Origin: Amycolatopsis sp. cg9
GTDB taxonomy: Bacteria; Actinomycetota; Actinomycetes; Mycobacteriales; Pseudonocardiaceae
DNA length: 64,000 bases
Direction of reading: 5' to 3'
Assembly (NCBI RefSeq): GCF_041346945.1
Contig: NZ_CP166850.1
Span: forward strand, 10,387,213 to 10,451,212
Positions 42,770-51,418 of the stretch are shown one piece after another (position 1 is the first letter of the stretch; every line of letters begins with the position of its first letter). The notes beneath the pieces were generated by a model. It was not told the DNA's origin. It worked only from the letters and a program-made list of their open reading frames with translations, and did no database searches. A program made the position numbers and the translations under genes.

Positions 42770-45256
42770 ATGCACACCGCGTCCAGGTTCCGGCCTCCCG
42801 AGCGGACCGGCCGCCGCGCAGACTCCGGGGGGTCCGCACTGATGTCTCCGGTCGCCGCACTCGAGCCCCCCACCGGGCGCTCAGCGACCGCCGAACCCCG
42901 CGGCACGACCGCGGCGGACCGGCGTCCACGACTGGCCACCTACCTGGCGGCGGCCATCGTCGTCGTCGTGGTCGCCGGGTTCGGCGTGGTCGGCGTGGTG
43001 AACCTGCTGCCGACGTCGGTCGACGGCTGGCACGCCGTGTACGCGATCGCCGCCGTCGCCGGGCTGCTCGCGATCCAGCTGCTGTGGTTCAGCCGGCCGG
43101 GCGCCCAGCTCGACTCGGCGACCAGCCGGGTCCTGCTCGCCGTCGTCGTCGTACTGGCCTACCTGCCCATCCCGACCTTCGGCGTCTACTGGGCGGACAT
43201 GCCGGACTTCGTCGGCGGCGCGGCGCTGCTCGTGCTGCCGCCCCGGTGGGCCTGGCCGACGCTCGTCACGGTCTGCCTCAGCGTCGTCTTCGTCTACTGG
43301 ATCTTCGACGCCGCGCCGCTGTCCGCGATCTACAACGGGCTCGCGGCCGCCTTCTACAGCTTCCTGTTCTACCTGCTGGCCCGGCTCGTCCGGCTGGTCA
43401 ACGAACTGCACCAGGCCCGCACCGAACTGGCCCAGCGCGCGGTCGCGGAGCAGCGCCTCGCCTTCGCCCGCGACCTGCACGACCTGCTCGGGCTGAGCCT
43501 GTCCGCGATCGCCCTCAAGGGCGAGCTCGTGCACCGGCTGATGCGCAAGTCCGTGGACCGCGCCAAGGCCGAGCTGGGCGAGATCACCGCCACCGCGCAG
43601 CGCACCCTGTCCGACGTCCGCGCGGTGTCCCACGGTTACCGGGAGCTGTCGCTGGAGAAGGAGTCCCGGACCGCCGAGACGCTGCTGTCGGCCTCCGACA
43701 TCGCCGTGCAGATCCACCTCGACCAGGGCGACCTGCCCGTACAGGCGCGCACGCTGCTCGCGCGGGTGCTGCGCGAAGGTGTCACGAACGTCCTGCGCTA
43801 CAGCGAAGTCGAGCACTGCGAGATCGACGTCCGGCACCACGACGGCAAGGTCACCCTCGAGATCGTCAACGACGGGGTGACGGCGGACGACCCCGCGCTC
43901 GGCCCGGACAGCAAGCTGACCGCCCTGCCCGACGAGGTCGCCGCGCTCGGCGGCACCGCGACCGTGAAGACCGGCGCGGACGGCCGCTTCCGGCTGCGCG
44001 TCGACCTCCCGGTACCCGACCGGACGGTGCGGTCCGCCGCGCCCGAAACGGAGCGGTCGGCGAGCGACTCGAAGCGGATCCGCTGGCTGCTGCCGGCGTG
44101 CATGGCCATCATGGGGTGCGGCGCGACCGTGCACGTGCTCCAGCTGACCACGCAGGCGTGGCAGGTGGCGCTGGTGGTCGGCTGCGTGGTGGCGCTGCTG
44201 GCCCTGCAGTTCTCGTACTTCAACCGGCCGTTGACGCAGCTGCGGTCGGTGCAGAGCTACGGCATGCTCTTCGTCCAGATCTGCCTGACCTACCTGCCGC
44301 TGCTGCCGCTGGGCGCGAACTGGGTCAGCGTGCCCGGGTTGCTGATCGGGACCGGGCTGCTGGTCCTGCCGCCGGTGGCGGGCTGGGCGTTCTTCGCGGT
44401 CAACATCGCGGCCTACGCGGAGATCCAGCGGTTCTCCGGCGCGGACGTCACCTCGACGGTCTTCTACACCGCCGCGACCGTGATGACCGGGCTGGCCGTG
44501 TTCGGGCTGCTGTGGCTGGTGCGGCTGGTCACCGAGCTCGACATCACCCGGCGCCGGCTGGCCGAGATGGCGCTGGCCGAGGAACGCCTGCGGTTCGCCC
44601 GCGACCTGCACGACCTGCTCGGCATGAGCCTGTCCGCGATCGCGCTGAAGAGCGAGCTGACCGCGCGGGTGCTGCCGCTGGACCGCGACCGCGCCGCCGA
44701 GGAGCTGACCGAAGTCCTCGGCCTGACGCGGCAAGCCCTTTCCGACGTCCGGTCGGTCGCCAGCGGCTACCGCGAGCTGTCCCTCGACAGCGAGTCGCGC
44801 ACCGCGAAGTCCGTGCTGGTGGCGGCCGACGTCCGGGTGCGGATGGAGATGCTCGAGGACGACCTGCCGATGCCGGTGCGGACGGTGCTGGCCGTCGTCC
44901 TGCGCGAAGGCGTCACGAACGTCCTGCGGCACAGCCGGGTCGAGAGCTGCGAGATCGCGATGCGCCGCATGGACAACGGGATCTGCCTCGACATCGTCAA
45001 CGACGGCGTCGAGCGCAACGGCGACGGGCCCCGCTCCGCCCGCCAGGAGCCCGGCGCGGCCGGGGCGCCCGCGGCGCCGGCAGAACCCGCGGTGCCCGCA
45101 CCGCGGCGCCCGGACACCGTCGTCACCCCGCGGGACACCTCGCCGGGCAGCGGGATCGGCAACCTGTCGCACCGGGTCACCGACCTCGGCGGTGAACTCA
45201 CCGCCGGGGTCGAGCCGGACGGGCGCTTCCGGCTGCGCGTGGTCGTACCGGTCTGA
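42770..45256 (+). CDS. Tandem double sensor histidine kinase (HisKA_3/NarX type)
   Basis: An 828-residue protein made of two complete kinase modules in one chain. Module 1 has five or six membrane segments (about 55-210), a DHp box FARDLHDLLG with H237, and an ATPase part REGVTNVLRYSEVEHCEI. Module 2 repeats this with membrane segments (about 425-590), FARDLHDLLGMSL with H614 and REGVTNVLRHSRVESCEI. The likeness shows an internal duplication, and both parts look active. The last 100 residues have a Pro/Ala-rich linker. The start is uncertain: ATG 42770 lies shortly after TAGGAT, which could be a -10 element; ATG 42842 is an alternative. The response regulator 45309-45932 converges with it and is its likely partner. 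Confidence 0.85.
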   Translation: MHTASRFRPPERTGRRADSGGSALMSPVAALEPPTGRSATAEPRGTTAADRRPRLATYLAAAIVVVVVAGFGVVGVVNLLPTSVDGWHAVYAIAAVAGLLAIQLLWFSRPGAQLDSATSRVLLAVVVVLAYLPIPTFGVYWADMPDFVGGAALLVLPPRWAWPTLVTVCLSVVFVYWIFDAAPLSAIYNGLAAAFYSFLFYLLARLVRLVNELHQARTELAQRAVAEQRLAFARDLHDLLGLSLSAIALKGELVHRLMRKSVDRAKAELGEITATAQRTLSDVRAVSHGYRELSLEKESRTAETLLSASDIAVQIHLDQGDLPVQARTLLARVLREGVTNVLRYSEVEHCEIDVRHHDGKVTLEIVNDGVTADDPALGPDSKLTALPDEVAALGGTATVKTGADGRFRLRVDLPVPDRTVRSAAPETERSASDSKRIRWLLPACMAIMGCGATVHVLQLTTQAWQVALVVGCVVALLALQFSYFNRPLTQLRSVQSYGMLFVQICLTYLPLLPLGANWVSVPGLLIGTGLLVLPPVAGWAFFAVNIAAYAEIQRFSGADVTSTVFYTAATVMTGLAVFGLLWLVRLVTELDITRRRLAEMALAEERLRFARDLHDLLGMSLSAIALKSELTARVLPLDRDRAAEELTEVLGLTRQALSDVRSVASGYRELSLDSESRTAKSVLVAADVRVRMEMLEDDLPMPVRTVLAVVLREGVTNVLRHSRVESCEIAMRRMDNGICLDIVNDGVERNGDGPRSARQEPGAAGAPAAPAEPAVPAPRRPDTVVTPRDTSPGSGIGNLSHRVTDLGGELTAGVEPDGRFRLRVVVPV

Positions 45257-45308
45257 ACCACGAGAATACTGGTCTGCACCTTTTGGTCCGGACCAGTTTC
45301 TTCGCGGC

Positions 45309-45932
45309 TCAGAGCCAGCCGGACTCTTCCGCGATGCGGATGGCGTCGACCCGGTTGCGGGCGTTGAGCTTCGCGACGATGGTCGTCAGGTAGTTCCGGA
45401 CCGTGCCGGCCGACAGGTACAGGCGCGCGGCGACTTCGACGGTCCCGTAGCCCTGCGCGGTCATCCGCAGCACGTCGAGCTCGCGGCCGGTGAGCGGGCA
45501 GTCCACCGTGTCCCAGGCGGCCAGCGCCAGGTCCCCGTCGACCATGCGGCGGCCCGCGAGGACCCCGCGCACGGCGTTGGCCAGCTTGTCGGGCGGGGCG
45601 TCCTTCAGCAGGAACCCGCCCACCTTGGCGTCCAGGGCGCGCCTGAGCGTCCCGGGCCTGCCCAGGCTGGTCAGGATGAGGGTCCGGCACTCCGGGAGCT
45701 GCTCGTGCAGCTCACCGGCCGCGGTGAGCCCGTCCTTGCCCGGCAGGTCGATGTCGATGACCGCCACCTGCGCCTGCTTGGCCCTCGCGGTGGGCAGGAT
45801 CTCCAGCCCGGACGCGACCTCCGCGACGACCTCGATGTCGGGCTCCAGCCGCAGCAGGGCGACCAGCGCGCCCCGCACGATGTGCATGTCCTCGGCAACC
45901 AGCACTCTGATCACGGGTGCCTCCGCACTCAC
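45309..45932 (-). CDS. NarL/LuxR-type response regulator 1
   Basis: A 207-residue response regulator. The receiver has IRVLVAEDMHIVRGALVALL, phospho-acceptor D60 in VIDIDLPGKDG and the switch TLILTSLGRPG. The LuxR-type DNA-binding domain is at the C-terminus (CPLTGRELDVLRMTAQGYGT, LYLSAGTVRNYLTTIVAKLN). GTG at 45932 is the start. It is end-on to the tandem kinase gene. It shares most of its sequence with response regulator 2 at 47874-48479, and the two differ mainly in the recognition helix surroundings, so they may see related sites or answer to both kinases. Confidence 0.92.
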   Translation of the reverse strand: MSAEAPVIRVLVAEDMHIVRGALVALLRLEPDIEVVAEVASGLEILPTARAKQAQVAVIDIDLPGKDGLTAAGELHEQLPECRTLILTSLGRPGTLRRALDAKVGGFLLKDAPPDKLANAVRGVLAGRRMVDGDLALAAWDTVDCPLTGRELDVLRMTAQGYGTVEVAARLYLSAGTVRNYLTTIVAKLNARNRVDAIRIAEESGWL

Positions 45933-46229
45933 GATTCCCCAGAAGCTCAGTTAAACATTCTGCTTGACGAATCGGTTGCACCATTCGGGCACCACTTTGC
46001 CGCTACTGCCGCGGGAATACACCGGGTCAGGTAAGTACCAGGTTAAAAATGCCACCTGGCGACCGGACGGCTACCGGCCGTGACGAGCGGACCGGCGGTA
46101 CGGTTGGAAACTCCCCGGCCGGCGAGAGTGGACACTCGGGCCCTCCACATGCGACGAGCCGGTCGCGGCGGACACGGGAGGCATCCGTCGAGACCGGCTC
46201 GGCACCCTCAGGAACAGGGCAAACACCCC

Positions 46230-46406
46230 TCAGGCTGCTTCGAGGAGGTCCATGTTGCAGATGGTGCCCATGACGGGGCGGACGTCGGCGCCGCGGTTGC
46301 TCCACTGCTCGAAGCGGTCGATGGCCAGATCGGTCGCGGTCTTCTCGAACTCGATACCCATATCGGCGAAAAGTGCGCGGACGTCAGCGGAAACCTGTGC
46401 GGACAT
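46230..46406 (-). CDS. Candidate 58-residue precursor peptide (RiPP-like)
   Basis: A short reading frame of 58 codons with ATG at 46406 and GGGAG upstream. The first 40 residues are acidic and amphipathic (MSAQVSADVRALFADMGIEF, DLAIDRFEQWSNRGADV), as in a leader; the end RPVMGTICNMDLLEAA is different and has the only cysteine. With a YcaO cyclodehydratase and SagB dehydrogenase 3.5-7 kb away, it may be the substrate whose Cys or Thr becomes an azole. It has a roughly 450-bp upstream gap with two possible hairpins and an operator-like site. No leader-recognition motif is proved. It may instead be a small regulatory protein. Confidence 0.55.
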   Translation of the reverse strand: MSAQVSADVRALFADMGIEFEKTATDLAIDRFEQWSNRGADVRPVMGTICNMDLLEAA

Positions 46407-46860
46407 TTTTTGCTCCCAGTGGCGAAGATGAATGCTTCACGTGACATAAATCGTCGCCGAACGACGCTGGGACAGCCAGTGCCCGCATCATCGGGGCACT
46501 GTGGCTTACACATGGTCCGTGCGGTTCCGGAGCAGACTCCGAACGGACTAACAAGAAGTCGAATCATGAGCGGATCACGCCGATTTCGTGACCAAGCGCG
46601 GTCGGCCGGATGCGCTTTGCTATCACCGGCACGGGTGACACACGTCCGGTGCACGTCGGCTACCCGCTCCGAACCCCCACAAACAGGGCATGTGCAAAAC
46701 GCATGTCGACCACCGGTGAAATCCACGTCGACCGGTGCACAGAGCACTTAAGAAGTAGACGGCAACGGATCTACAGTTTTAGCCGGAATCAATTCCCGCT
46801 CCGGGTGCCTTCGCCGGGAAGGCGATCGGGCGGCACTCCTCGACCGGAAGGACGGCCACC
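46407..46860. promoter_or_regulatory. Divergent regulatory region between peptide and AraC2 genes
   Basis: A 454-bp gap that is less G/C-rich than its surroundings. It contains TGCAAAACGCA at 46693-46703, a weaker copy TGCACAGAGCA at 46736-46746 (43 bp on), a hairpin with 8-bp arms CAGTGCCC/GGGCACTG (46477-46484 and 46494-46501), and a smaller one CGTCG-CCGAA-CGACG near 46452-46466. The hairpins would be in the 5' leader of the peptide message if it begins far upstream. No other gene was recognised here. Confidence 0.5.
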
Positions 46861-47613
46861 ATGGATGAGATCGTCCGGCAAGCCGTGGCACGAGCGATCG
46901 TGACCATGCGAGACAACCTGGGCGAGCGGCTCACGATCGACGACCTCGCCCGCGCGGCCATGTTCAGCAAGTTCCACTTCACCCGCGTGTTCCTGCGGGT
47001 CACCGGGCTCTCGCCCGGCCGGTTCCTCTCGGCCCTGCGGCTGGCGGAAGCGAAACGCCTGCTCGCGACCACCGTGATCTCGGTGGCCGACATCAGCCAC
47101 CAGGTCGGGTACAACAGCGTCGGCACCTTCAGCGCGCGGTTCAGCGGCAGCGTCGGCATCTCGCCGTCCGGGTACCGCCAGCTGCACGGCATGGCGCCGC
47201 GGATCGCCGACCGGCAGGCCGAGCCGGGCTCGGGCGCCACGGTGCGCGGGCAGCTGCGCCTCTCGTCGCCGGCCGATGTCGGACCGGTGTTCATCGGGCT
47301 CTTCAGCGCCCGCATCGCCGAGGGCACCCCCGCCCGGCACGTGGTCGTGCCCGGTCCCGGGCCGTACGCGCTGGCCGACGTTCCGCTCGGGTCATGGTAC
47401 GTGCTGACCCACGCCTTCGGCACCTGCGCGCTGGACGGCAACCAGGCGCTGCGGCCGTTCACCGGCCTCACCGGCCCGGTGCACATCCAGCGCGGCGTCA
47501 CGGCGAGCCTGGCCGACGTGCGGCTGCGCCCGCGCCACGGCTTCGACCCGCCCGTCCTGCTGGCCCTCCCGGACCTGCGCCAGGCCGCGGTTTCGCGTTC
47601 GCTGGCGAGCTGA
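46861..47613 (+). CDS. AraC-family regulator 2
   Basis: A 250-residue AraC-type regulator, paralogue of 35940-36845. The double helix-turn-helix is at the N-terminal end: LTIDDLARAAMFSKFHFTRV, TGLSPGRFLSALRLAEAKRL, HQVGYNSVGTFSARFSGSVG. A C-terminal domain of about 120 residues follows (GATVRGQLRLSSPADVGPVF, LADVPLGSWYVLTHAFGTCA), perhaps the ligand part. ATG at 46861. It is divergent from the candidate peptide gene, and the AACGCA-type site lies between them. A hairpin terminator follows at 47632. It is a likely local regulator of the peptide and of the YcaO genes, by inference from shared sites. Confidence 0.88.
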   Translation: MDEIVRQAVARAIVTMRDNLGERLTIDDLARAAMFSKFHFTRVFLRVTGLSPGRFLSALRLAEAKRLLATTVISVADISHQVGYNSVGTFSARFSGSVGISPSGYRQLHGMAPRIADRQAEPGSGATVRGQLRLSSPADVGPVFIGLFSARIAEGTPARHVVVPGPGPYALADVPLGSWYVLTHAFGTCALDGNQALRPFTGLTGPVHIQRGVTASLADVRLRPRHGFDPPVLLALPDLRQAAVSRSLAS

Positions 47614-47631
47614 ACGAAGCACTGGGGATGC

Positions 47632-47654
47632 GCCGCCCGCGGTCCGCGGGCGGC
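47632..47654 (+). terminator. Hairpin terminator after AraC2
   Basis: A perfect 10-bp stem, GCCGCCCGCG (47632-47641) against CGCGGGCGGC (47645-47654), loop GTC, 19 bases after the AraC2 stop. There is no T tract, as is common in actinomycetes. In 47655-47873 only a TACAAT (47828-47833), a possible -10 element for response regulator 2, was noticed. Confidence 0.55.
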
Positions 47655-47873
47655 GGGAAGACTGGGGATGAGCCCGCGGCCGTTCGGCCCAACCTGCCGT
47701 CATCGGCCGCGGGATTGCGGGCACCCGCCTATCTCGGGTAAGTGCGCGGGAATTGAGGGGACATTCTCCCCGGGTGCGCGATCGGGGTTTCCCTTCCGCG
47801 AAACTCCGGCGTCGCCGGGCAATGGCGTACAATTACCGTTCGGAGTCGTCGGACTGGGGTGCGAGGTACCGTC

Positions 47874-48479
47874 GTGATCAAGGTGTTGCTGGCCGAGGAC
47901 ATGCACATGGTCCGCGGCGCGCTCGTCGCCTTGCTGAACCTCGAATCCGACATCGAGGTCGTCGCCGAGGTGTCCACGGGGGACCAGATCCTGCCCGCCG
48001 CGAAGGCGGCCCAGCCCGATGTCGCGATCATCGACATCGACCTGCCGGGCAAGGACGGCCTGTCCGCCGCGATCGAAATCCACGAGAGCCTGCCGGACGT
48101 CCACACGCTGATCCTGACCAGCCTCGGCCGGCCGGGCACGGTCCGCCGGGCGCTGGACGCCAAGGTGAACGGCTTCCTGCTCAAGGACGCGCCGTCGGAC
48201 AAGCTGGCGAACGCGGTCCGGTCGGTCGCGATCGGACGCCGGGTCATCGACAGCGAACTGGCGCTCGCCGCCTGGGAAACCGACGACTGCCCGCTGACCC
48301 CGCGCGAGATCGAGATCCTCTCGCTGGCGGCCCGCGGGCGCACGGTCGCCGACATCGCGTCCGAGCTGTTCCTGTCGGCGGGCACGGTCCGCAACTACCT
48401 GGCCGCCGTGGTGACGAAGCTGAACGCCCGCAACCGGGTCCACGCCATCCGCATCGCCACCGAAGCCGAGTGGCTCTGA
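47874..48479 (+). CDS. NarL/LuxR-type response regulator 2
   Basis: A 201-residue response regulator, close paralogue of 45309-45932. The phospho-acceptor is D54 in IIDIDLPGKDG, the switch is TLILTSLGRPG, and the LuxR-type domain is CPLTPREIEILSLAARGRTV with FLSAGTVRNYLAAVVTKLN. GTG at 47874 is chosen with GAGGT upstream and to match the conserved start IKVLLAEDM; a GTG five codons upstream is in frame. It ends before repeat D, facing the histidine kinase gene 48665-49855. The kinase-regulator pair repeats the convergent layout of the first pair (42770-45932). Confidence 0.9.
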   Translation: MIKVLLAEDMHMVRGALVALLNLESDIEVVAEVSTGDQILPAAKAAQPDVAIIDIDLPGKDGLSAAIEIHESLPDVHTLILTSLGRPGTVRRALDAKVNGFLLKDAPSDKLANAVRSVAIGRRVIDSELALAAWETDDCPLTPREIEILSLAARGRTVADIASELFLSAGTVRNYLAAVVTKLNARNRVHAIRIATEAEWL

Positions 48480-48521
48480 CCGCACCGGTCCTGGAAAGCG
48501 CTTTCGCCCGCCTCCACCACG

Positions 48522-48638
48522 AGCACCCCAATGTGGCGTTCGGTGCGTCCAGCGCACCCAATGCGGCGTTCGGTGCGTCCAGCGCACCCAATGCGGCGTT
48601 CGGTGCGTCCAGCGCACCCAACGCCACATTGGGGTGCT
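48522..48638. repeat. Family D composite repeat: 30-bp tandem units inside inverted arms
   Basis: The outer arms 48522-48540 and 48620-48638 are a perfect 19-bp inverted repeat (AGCACCCCAATGTGGCGTT). Between them a 30-bp unit is repeated in tandem; each unit carries a small hairpin GGTGC-GTCCAGC-GCACC. The block lies between convergent response regulator 2 and histidine kinase 2 genes. A compound terminator is the likely use. The 30-bp step equals the arm spacing in family A. Confidence 0.9.
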
Positions 48639-48664
48639 TGGGGCGGTGGGGAGGCGGGGCGGGG

Positions 48665-49855
48665 TCAGCTCGCCCGGGGGCGTTCGCGGCGCACCGACCC
48701 GACCGGGATGGCGACCAGGAGGCGGTGGGTGCCGTCCGGGCCCACTTCCGTCGTCAGCGTGCCGTTCATGGCCTCCACGCGGTCGCCGAGGTTGCGCAGC
48801 CCCGCTCCCGAGCCCTCGCCGCCGCCCGCGCCGTTCGCGCCGTCGTTGACGATCTCCAGCCAGGCCGTGCCGTTCTCCGTGCTCACCGAAAACGCGCACC
48901 AGCTCGCGGTGCTGTGGCGCACCACGTTCGTCACGCCTTCGCGCAGCACCGTCCCCAGCGTCGTGGCCACCGGCGGCGGCAGCTCGCCGATGCCGGAGCG
49001 GGCGACCGTCACGCGGGTGCCCGCGGCGCTCAGCACCTCCGCCGCCGCGCGGCACTCCTCGTCCAGCGACAGCTCGCGGTAGCCGGCCGCGATCGTGCGG
49101 ACGTCGGCCAGCGCGCGCCGGGACATCACGAGCAGCTCCGCCAGTTCCGCCTTGGCCAGCTCCGGTTTGCCGGGCACCAGGCGATCCACGAGTTCACCCT
49201 TGAGGGTGATGGCCGAAAGGCTCAATCCCAGCAGGTCGTGGAGGTCGCGGGAGAACCGCATGCGCTCCTCGGCGATGGTCCGGCGCTTCAGCTCGCACAC
49301 CTCCTTCGCCCGCCCGGCGACCACCCGCGCGGCCGTCGCGAGCCCGAACAGCGACAGCGCCGCCACGCCGGCCGACACCGCGCTCCCCAACCCCGCTTCC
49401 AGCAAGCCGGCGGGCCAGCCCGGCACCGCCGAAACGACCCCGGCCACGACGCACGCGAGCAGCGCCCAGGGGACCGCTCTGGCCGGCGGGGCCACCAGCA
49501 GCAAGCCGCCGGCGAAGAACCCGCCGGCGGTGCTCCACGGCTCTCCCAGCGGCAGCAACGGCCCGAATCCCAGGACGGCCTGCGCGGTCAGGGCCAGCCA
49601 GGGGCGCCGGACGCGGCCACGGGCGAACCAGAACAGGTGCCCGGCCACCAGCCCCGCCGCGCACGCCAGCGCGGCCAGCCGGAGGAACCAGGGCGCCGCA
49701 CCGGTCAGCACCGGCAAGACCGCCAGCACCGCCACGCCGACGGCGGCCACGGCCTGCGCGCCGAGCACGAGCGCGCGGGAATCCCGCCGCTCGTCCGCGA
49801 CCTGCGTGGCCTGCCTCCGAAACCGCAGCCCACGCACCCGCACCGGATAAACCAC
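48665..49855 (-). CDS. Sensor histidine kinase (HisKA_3/NarX type), single module
   Basis: A 396-residue kinase with about six membrane segments in the first 180 residues and short loops, so no large outer sensor domain. The DHp box is FSRDLHDLLGLSLSAITLK with H206, and the ATPase part has REGVTNVVRHSTASWCAF and GAGLRNLGDRVEAMNGT. It resembles each half of the tandem kinase at 42770. GTG at 49855 has GGGAGGGG upstream. It converges with response regulator 2, its likely partner, over repeat D. In this kinase family the signal is usually at the membrane. Confidence 0.9.
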   Translation of the reverse strand: MVYPVRVRGLRFRRQATQVADERRDSRALVLGAQAVAAVGVAVLAVLPVLTGAAPWFLRLAALACAAGLVAGHLFWFARGRVRRPWLALTAQAVLGFGPLLPLGEPWSTAGGFFAGGLLLVAPPARAVPWALLACVVAGVVSAVPGWPAGLLEAGLGSAVSAGVAALSLFGLATAARVVAGRAKEVCELKRRTIAEERMRFSRDLHDLLGLSLSAITLKGELVDRLVPGKPELAKAELAELLVMSRRALADVRTIAAGYRELSLDEECRAAAEVLSAAGTRVTVARSGIGELPPPVATTLGTVLREGVTNVVRHSTASWCAFSVSTENGTAWLEIVNDGANGAGGGEGSGAGLRNLGDRVEAMNGTLTTEVGPDGTHRLLVAIPVGSVRRERPRAS

Positions 49856-49922
49856 GGCCCCTCCCGCGTCACCCCGCACCCCAGAGCACCAAGGTAACAG
49901 GGCGGCGCCCGGATTCAGGGGG

Positions 49923-51368
49923 TCAACCGACCCCGGGGAAGTCGAGGACGCACTCGCCGACGCTCACTTCGGCGGGCCACTCCAGTTTCAGCGACCGGTC
50001 GACGCGGTCGCCGGCGTCCACCGGCACGGCGTGCGCGGCGAGCCCCATCGCCTTCGCCGTGAGGTACAGGACTTGCTGGAGCGCGCCGACGTGCAGCAGC
50101 GTCGTCGCGTACGCGGCGCTGCCGAGCACCCAGGCGATCCGCGACATCCGCGCGGTCATCGTCAGCAGCACCGACGGCCGGCGGTGGCTGCCGGCGCCGA
50201 TCATCGCCAGGTCGAGCAGGCCGTCCAGGGCCACCGCGTCGTCGTTGATGAGCGTCAGCGTGTGCCACAACGGGTCGTAGTGGTAGATCCCGCGCCCGAG
50301 CCCCGCGCACCGGTTGATGGCGACGTAGATTTCGAGCTCGTACAGGCAGGCGACGCTGAAGTACGGCCGTTGGGACGCCTCGTGGCCGGGCCCGCCGGGC
50401 AGGTACGTCGGCCCGATCGAGCGCACCCGCGCGGCGCGGAAGAGGAACTCCCCGATCTGCTCGGCCGACAACGCGCGCTCGGTGACCTCGGGGCACACGT
50501 GGTCTTCCTCGAGCAGCGAGCTCAGCGTCGGGTCGGTCGCCTTGAGCGCCGCCGCGTCGGGGCGGTGCAACGGGAAGGTCGGGCCCGCGGTGATCTGCTT
50601 GACCACCGGCGGCTCGGCGCCGGTCCGGCGCGGCCCCGGTTCCGAGGACCCGCCCTTCTGCCACGTCCGGCTGCGCGCGTGGAACATCAGGTCGTCGGGC
50701 GACCAGGCGGCGAGGTCGTCGTCGCCGTCCTCGGCGAACTCCGCCCAGTCGTCGGCCGCCAGCACCACGCCGGACGCCACCAGGAACGCGGCGATGTCGC
50801 CCACCACCGCTTCGGCCAGCCCGGTGGTCTCGGCGACCTGCGCGACGGTGACCGGCCGGGCGAGCGACGACGCCACGGTCACCGCGGCCGGGCGCAGCAG
50901 CGCGACCCGGTACCGGGCGCGCGGCGACTCGAGCAGCAGCCCGCCGCCGTCCGGCCGCATCGCCGAGAACCGCGAAAGCTTGATGAGCCGCCCGGGCGGC
51001 ACCGGATCGGTGGGGAAGACCGGGTACTGCGTAACCGGGATCGCCGACAGCAGGGGCCCGCGGCCGTCGTTGAGCGCCAGCGAGTGCACGACCGAGCCGG
51101 ACAGCCGGTTCAAGGCCTTGCGCAGCGCGCCCGCCCAGGCTTCGGCGCCGCCGGTCGCCGACGAGGCGAGGTTGCCCATCGAGACCGGGCCGAGCACCAT
51201 CCGGCCCAGTGATTCGCGGACCGGCCCGGGGATGCCCGCCAGTTCGTACTCACCCCACCAGGTGATCGCGACGATCGTGTCGTCGTCCCCCGCCTCCAGC
51301 AGGGTGTCTTCGGTGAGGGACCAGAGCCGGACGGTCTCCGGGATCCCCTCCGGGTGGTCTGCAGGCAA
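49923..51368 (-). CDS. SagB-type FMN dehydrogenase of a TOMM pathway
   Basis: A 481-residue SagB/ThcOx-family dehydrogenase. The C-terminal nitroreductase-type domain (about 265-481) shows AAALKATDPTLSSLLEEDHV, FLFRAARVRSIGP and VAINRCAGLGRGIYHYDPLW. The first half is an N-terminal extension common in TOMM enzymes. With FMN it oxidises azolines formed by the cyclodehydratase to azoles. TTG at 51368 is the best start, with GAGGAG seven bases upstream. The cyclodehydratase gene ends 50 bp upstream on the same strand, so the two form an operon. The catalytic Lys/Tyr of BcbC-type SagB could not be placed with certainty. Confidence 0.85.
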   Translation of the reverse strand: MPADHPEGIPETVRLWSLTEDTLLEAGDDDTIVAITWWGEYELAGIPGPVRESLGRMVLGPVSMGNLASSATGGAEAWAGALRKALNRLSGSVVHSLALNDGRGPLLSAIPVTQYPVFPTDPVPPGRLIKLSRFSAMRPDGGGLLLESPRARYRVALLRPAAVTVASSLARPVTVAQVAETTGLAEAVVGDIAAFLVASGVVLAADDWAEFAEDGDDDLAAWSPDDLMFHARSRTWQKGGSSEPGPRRTGAEPPVVKQITAGPTFPLHRPDAAALKATDPTLSSLLEEDHVCPEVTERALSAEQIGEFLFRAARVRSIGPTYLPGGPGHEASQRPYFSVACLYELEIYVAINRCAGLGRGIYHYDPLWHTLTLINDDAVALDGLLDLAMIGAGSHRRPSVLLTMTARMSRIAWVLGSAAYATTLLHVGALQQVLYLTAKAMGLAAHAVPVDAGDRVDRSLKLEWPAEVSVGECVLDFPGVG

Positions 51369-51418
51369 GGCCAAACTCCTCAGGCGAACAACGAACACCG
51401 AGCTCCCGCACGGGGCGC

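Noticed and set aside
46208..46747. A 179-codon minus-strand frame with many cysteines over the peptide and its upstream region.
   Set aside because: It is in another frame than the 58-codon gene, has no ribosome site and looks like random translation rich in Ser, Pro and Arg.
48522..48638. Repeat D read as a protein (FGASSAPNA repeated) or as a CRISPR-like array.
   Set aside because: The units are contiguous without unique spacers and are enclosed in an inverted repeat; there are no cas genes in the window.
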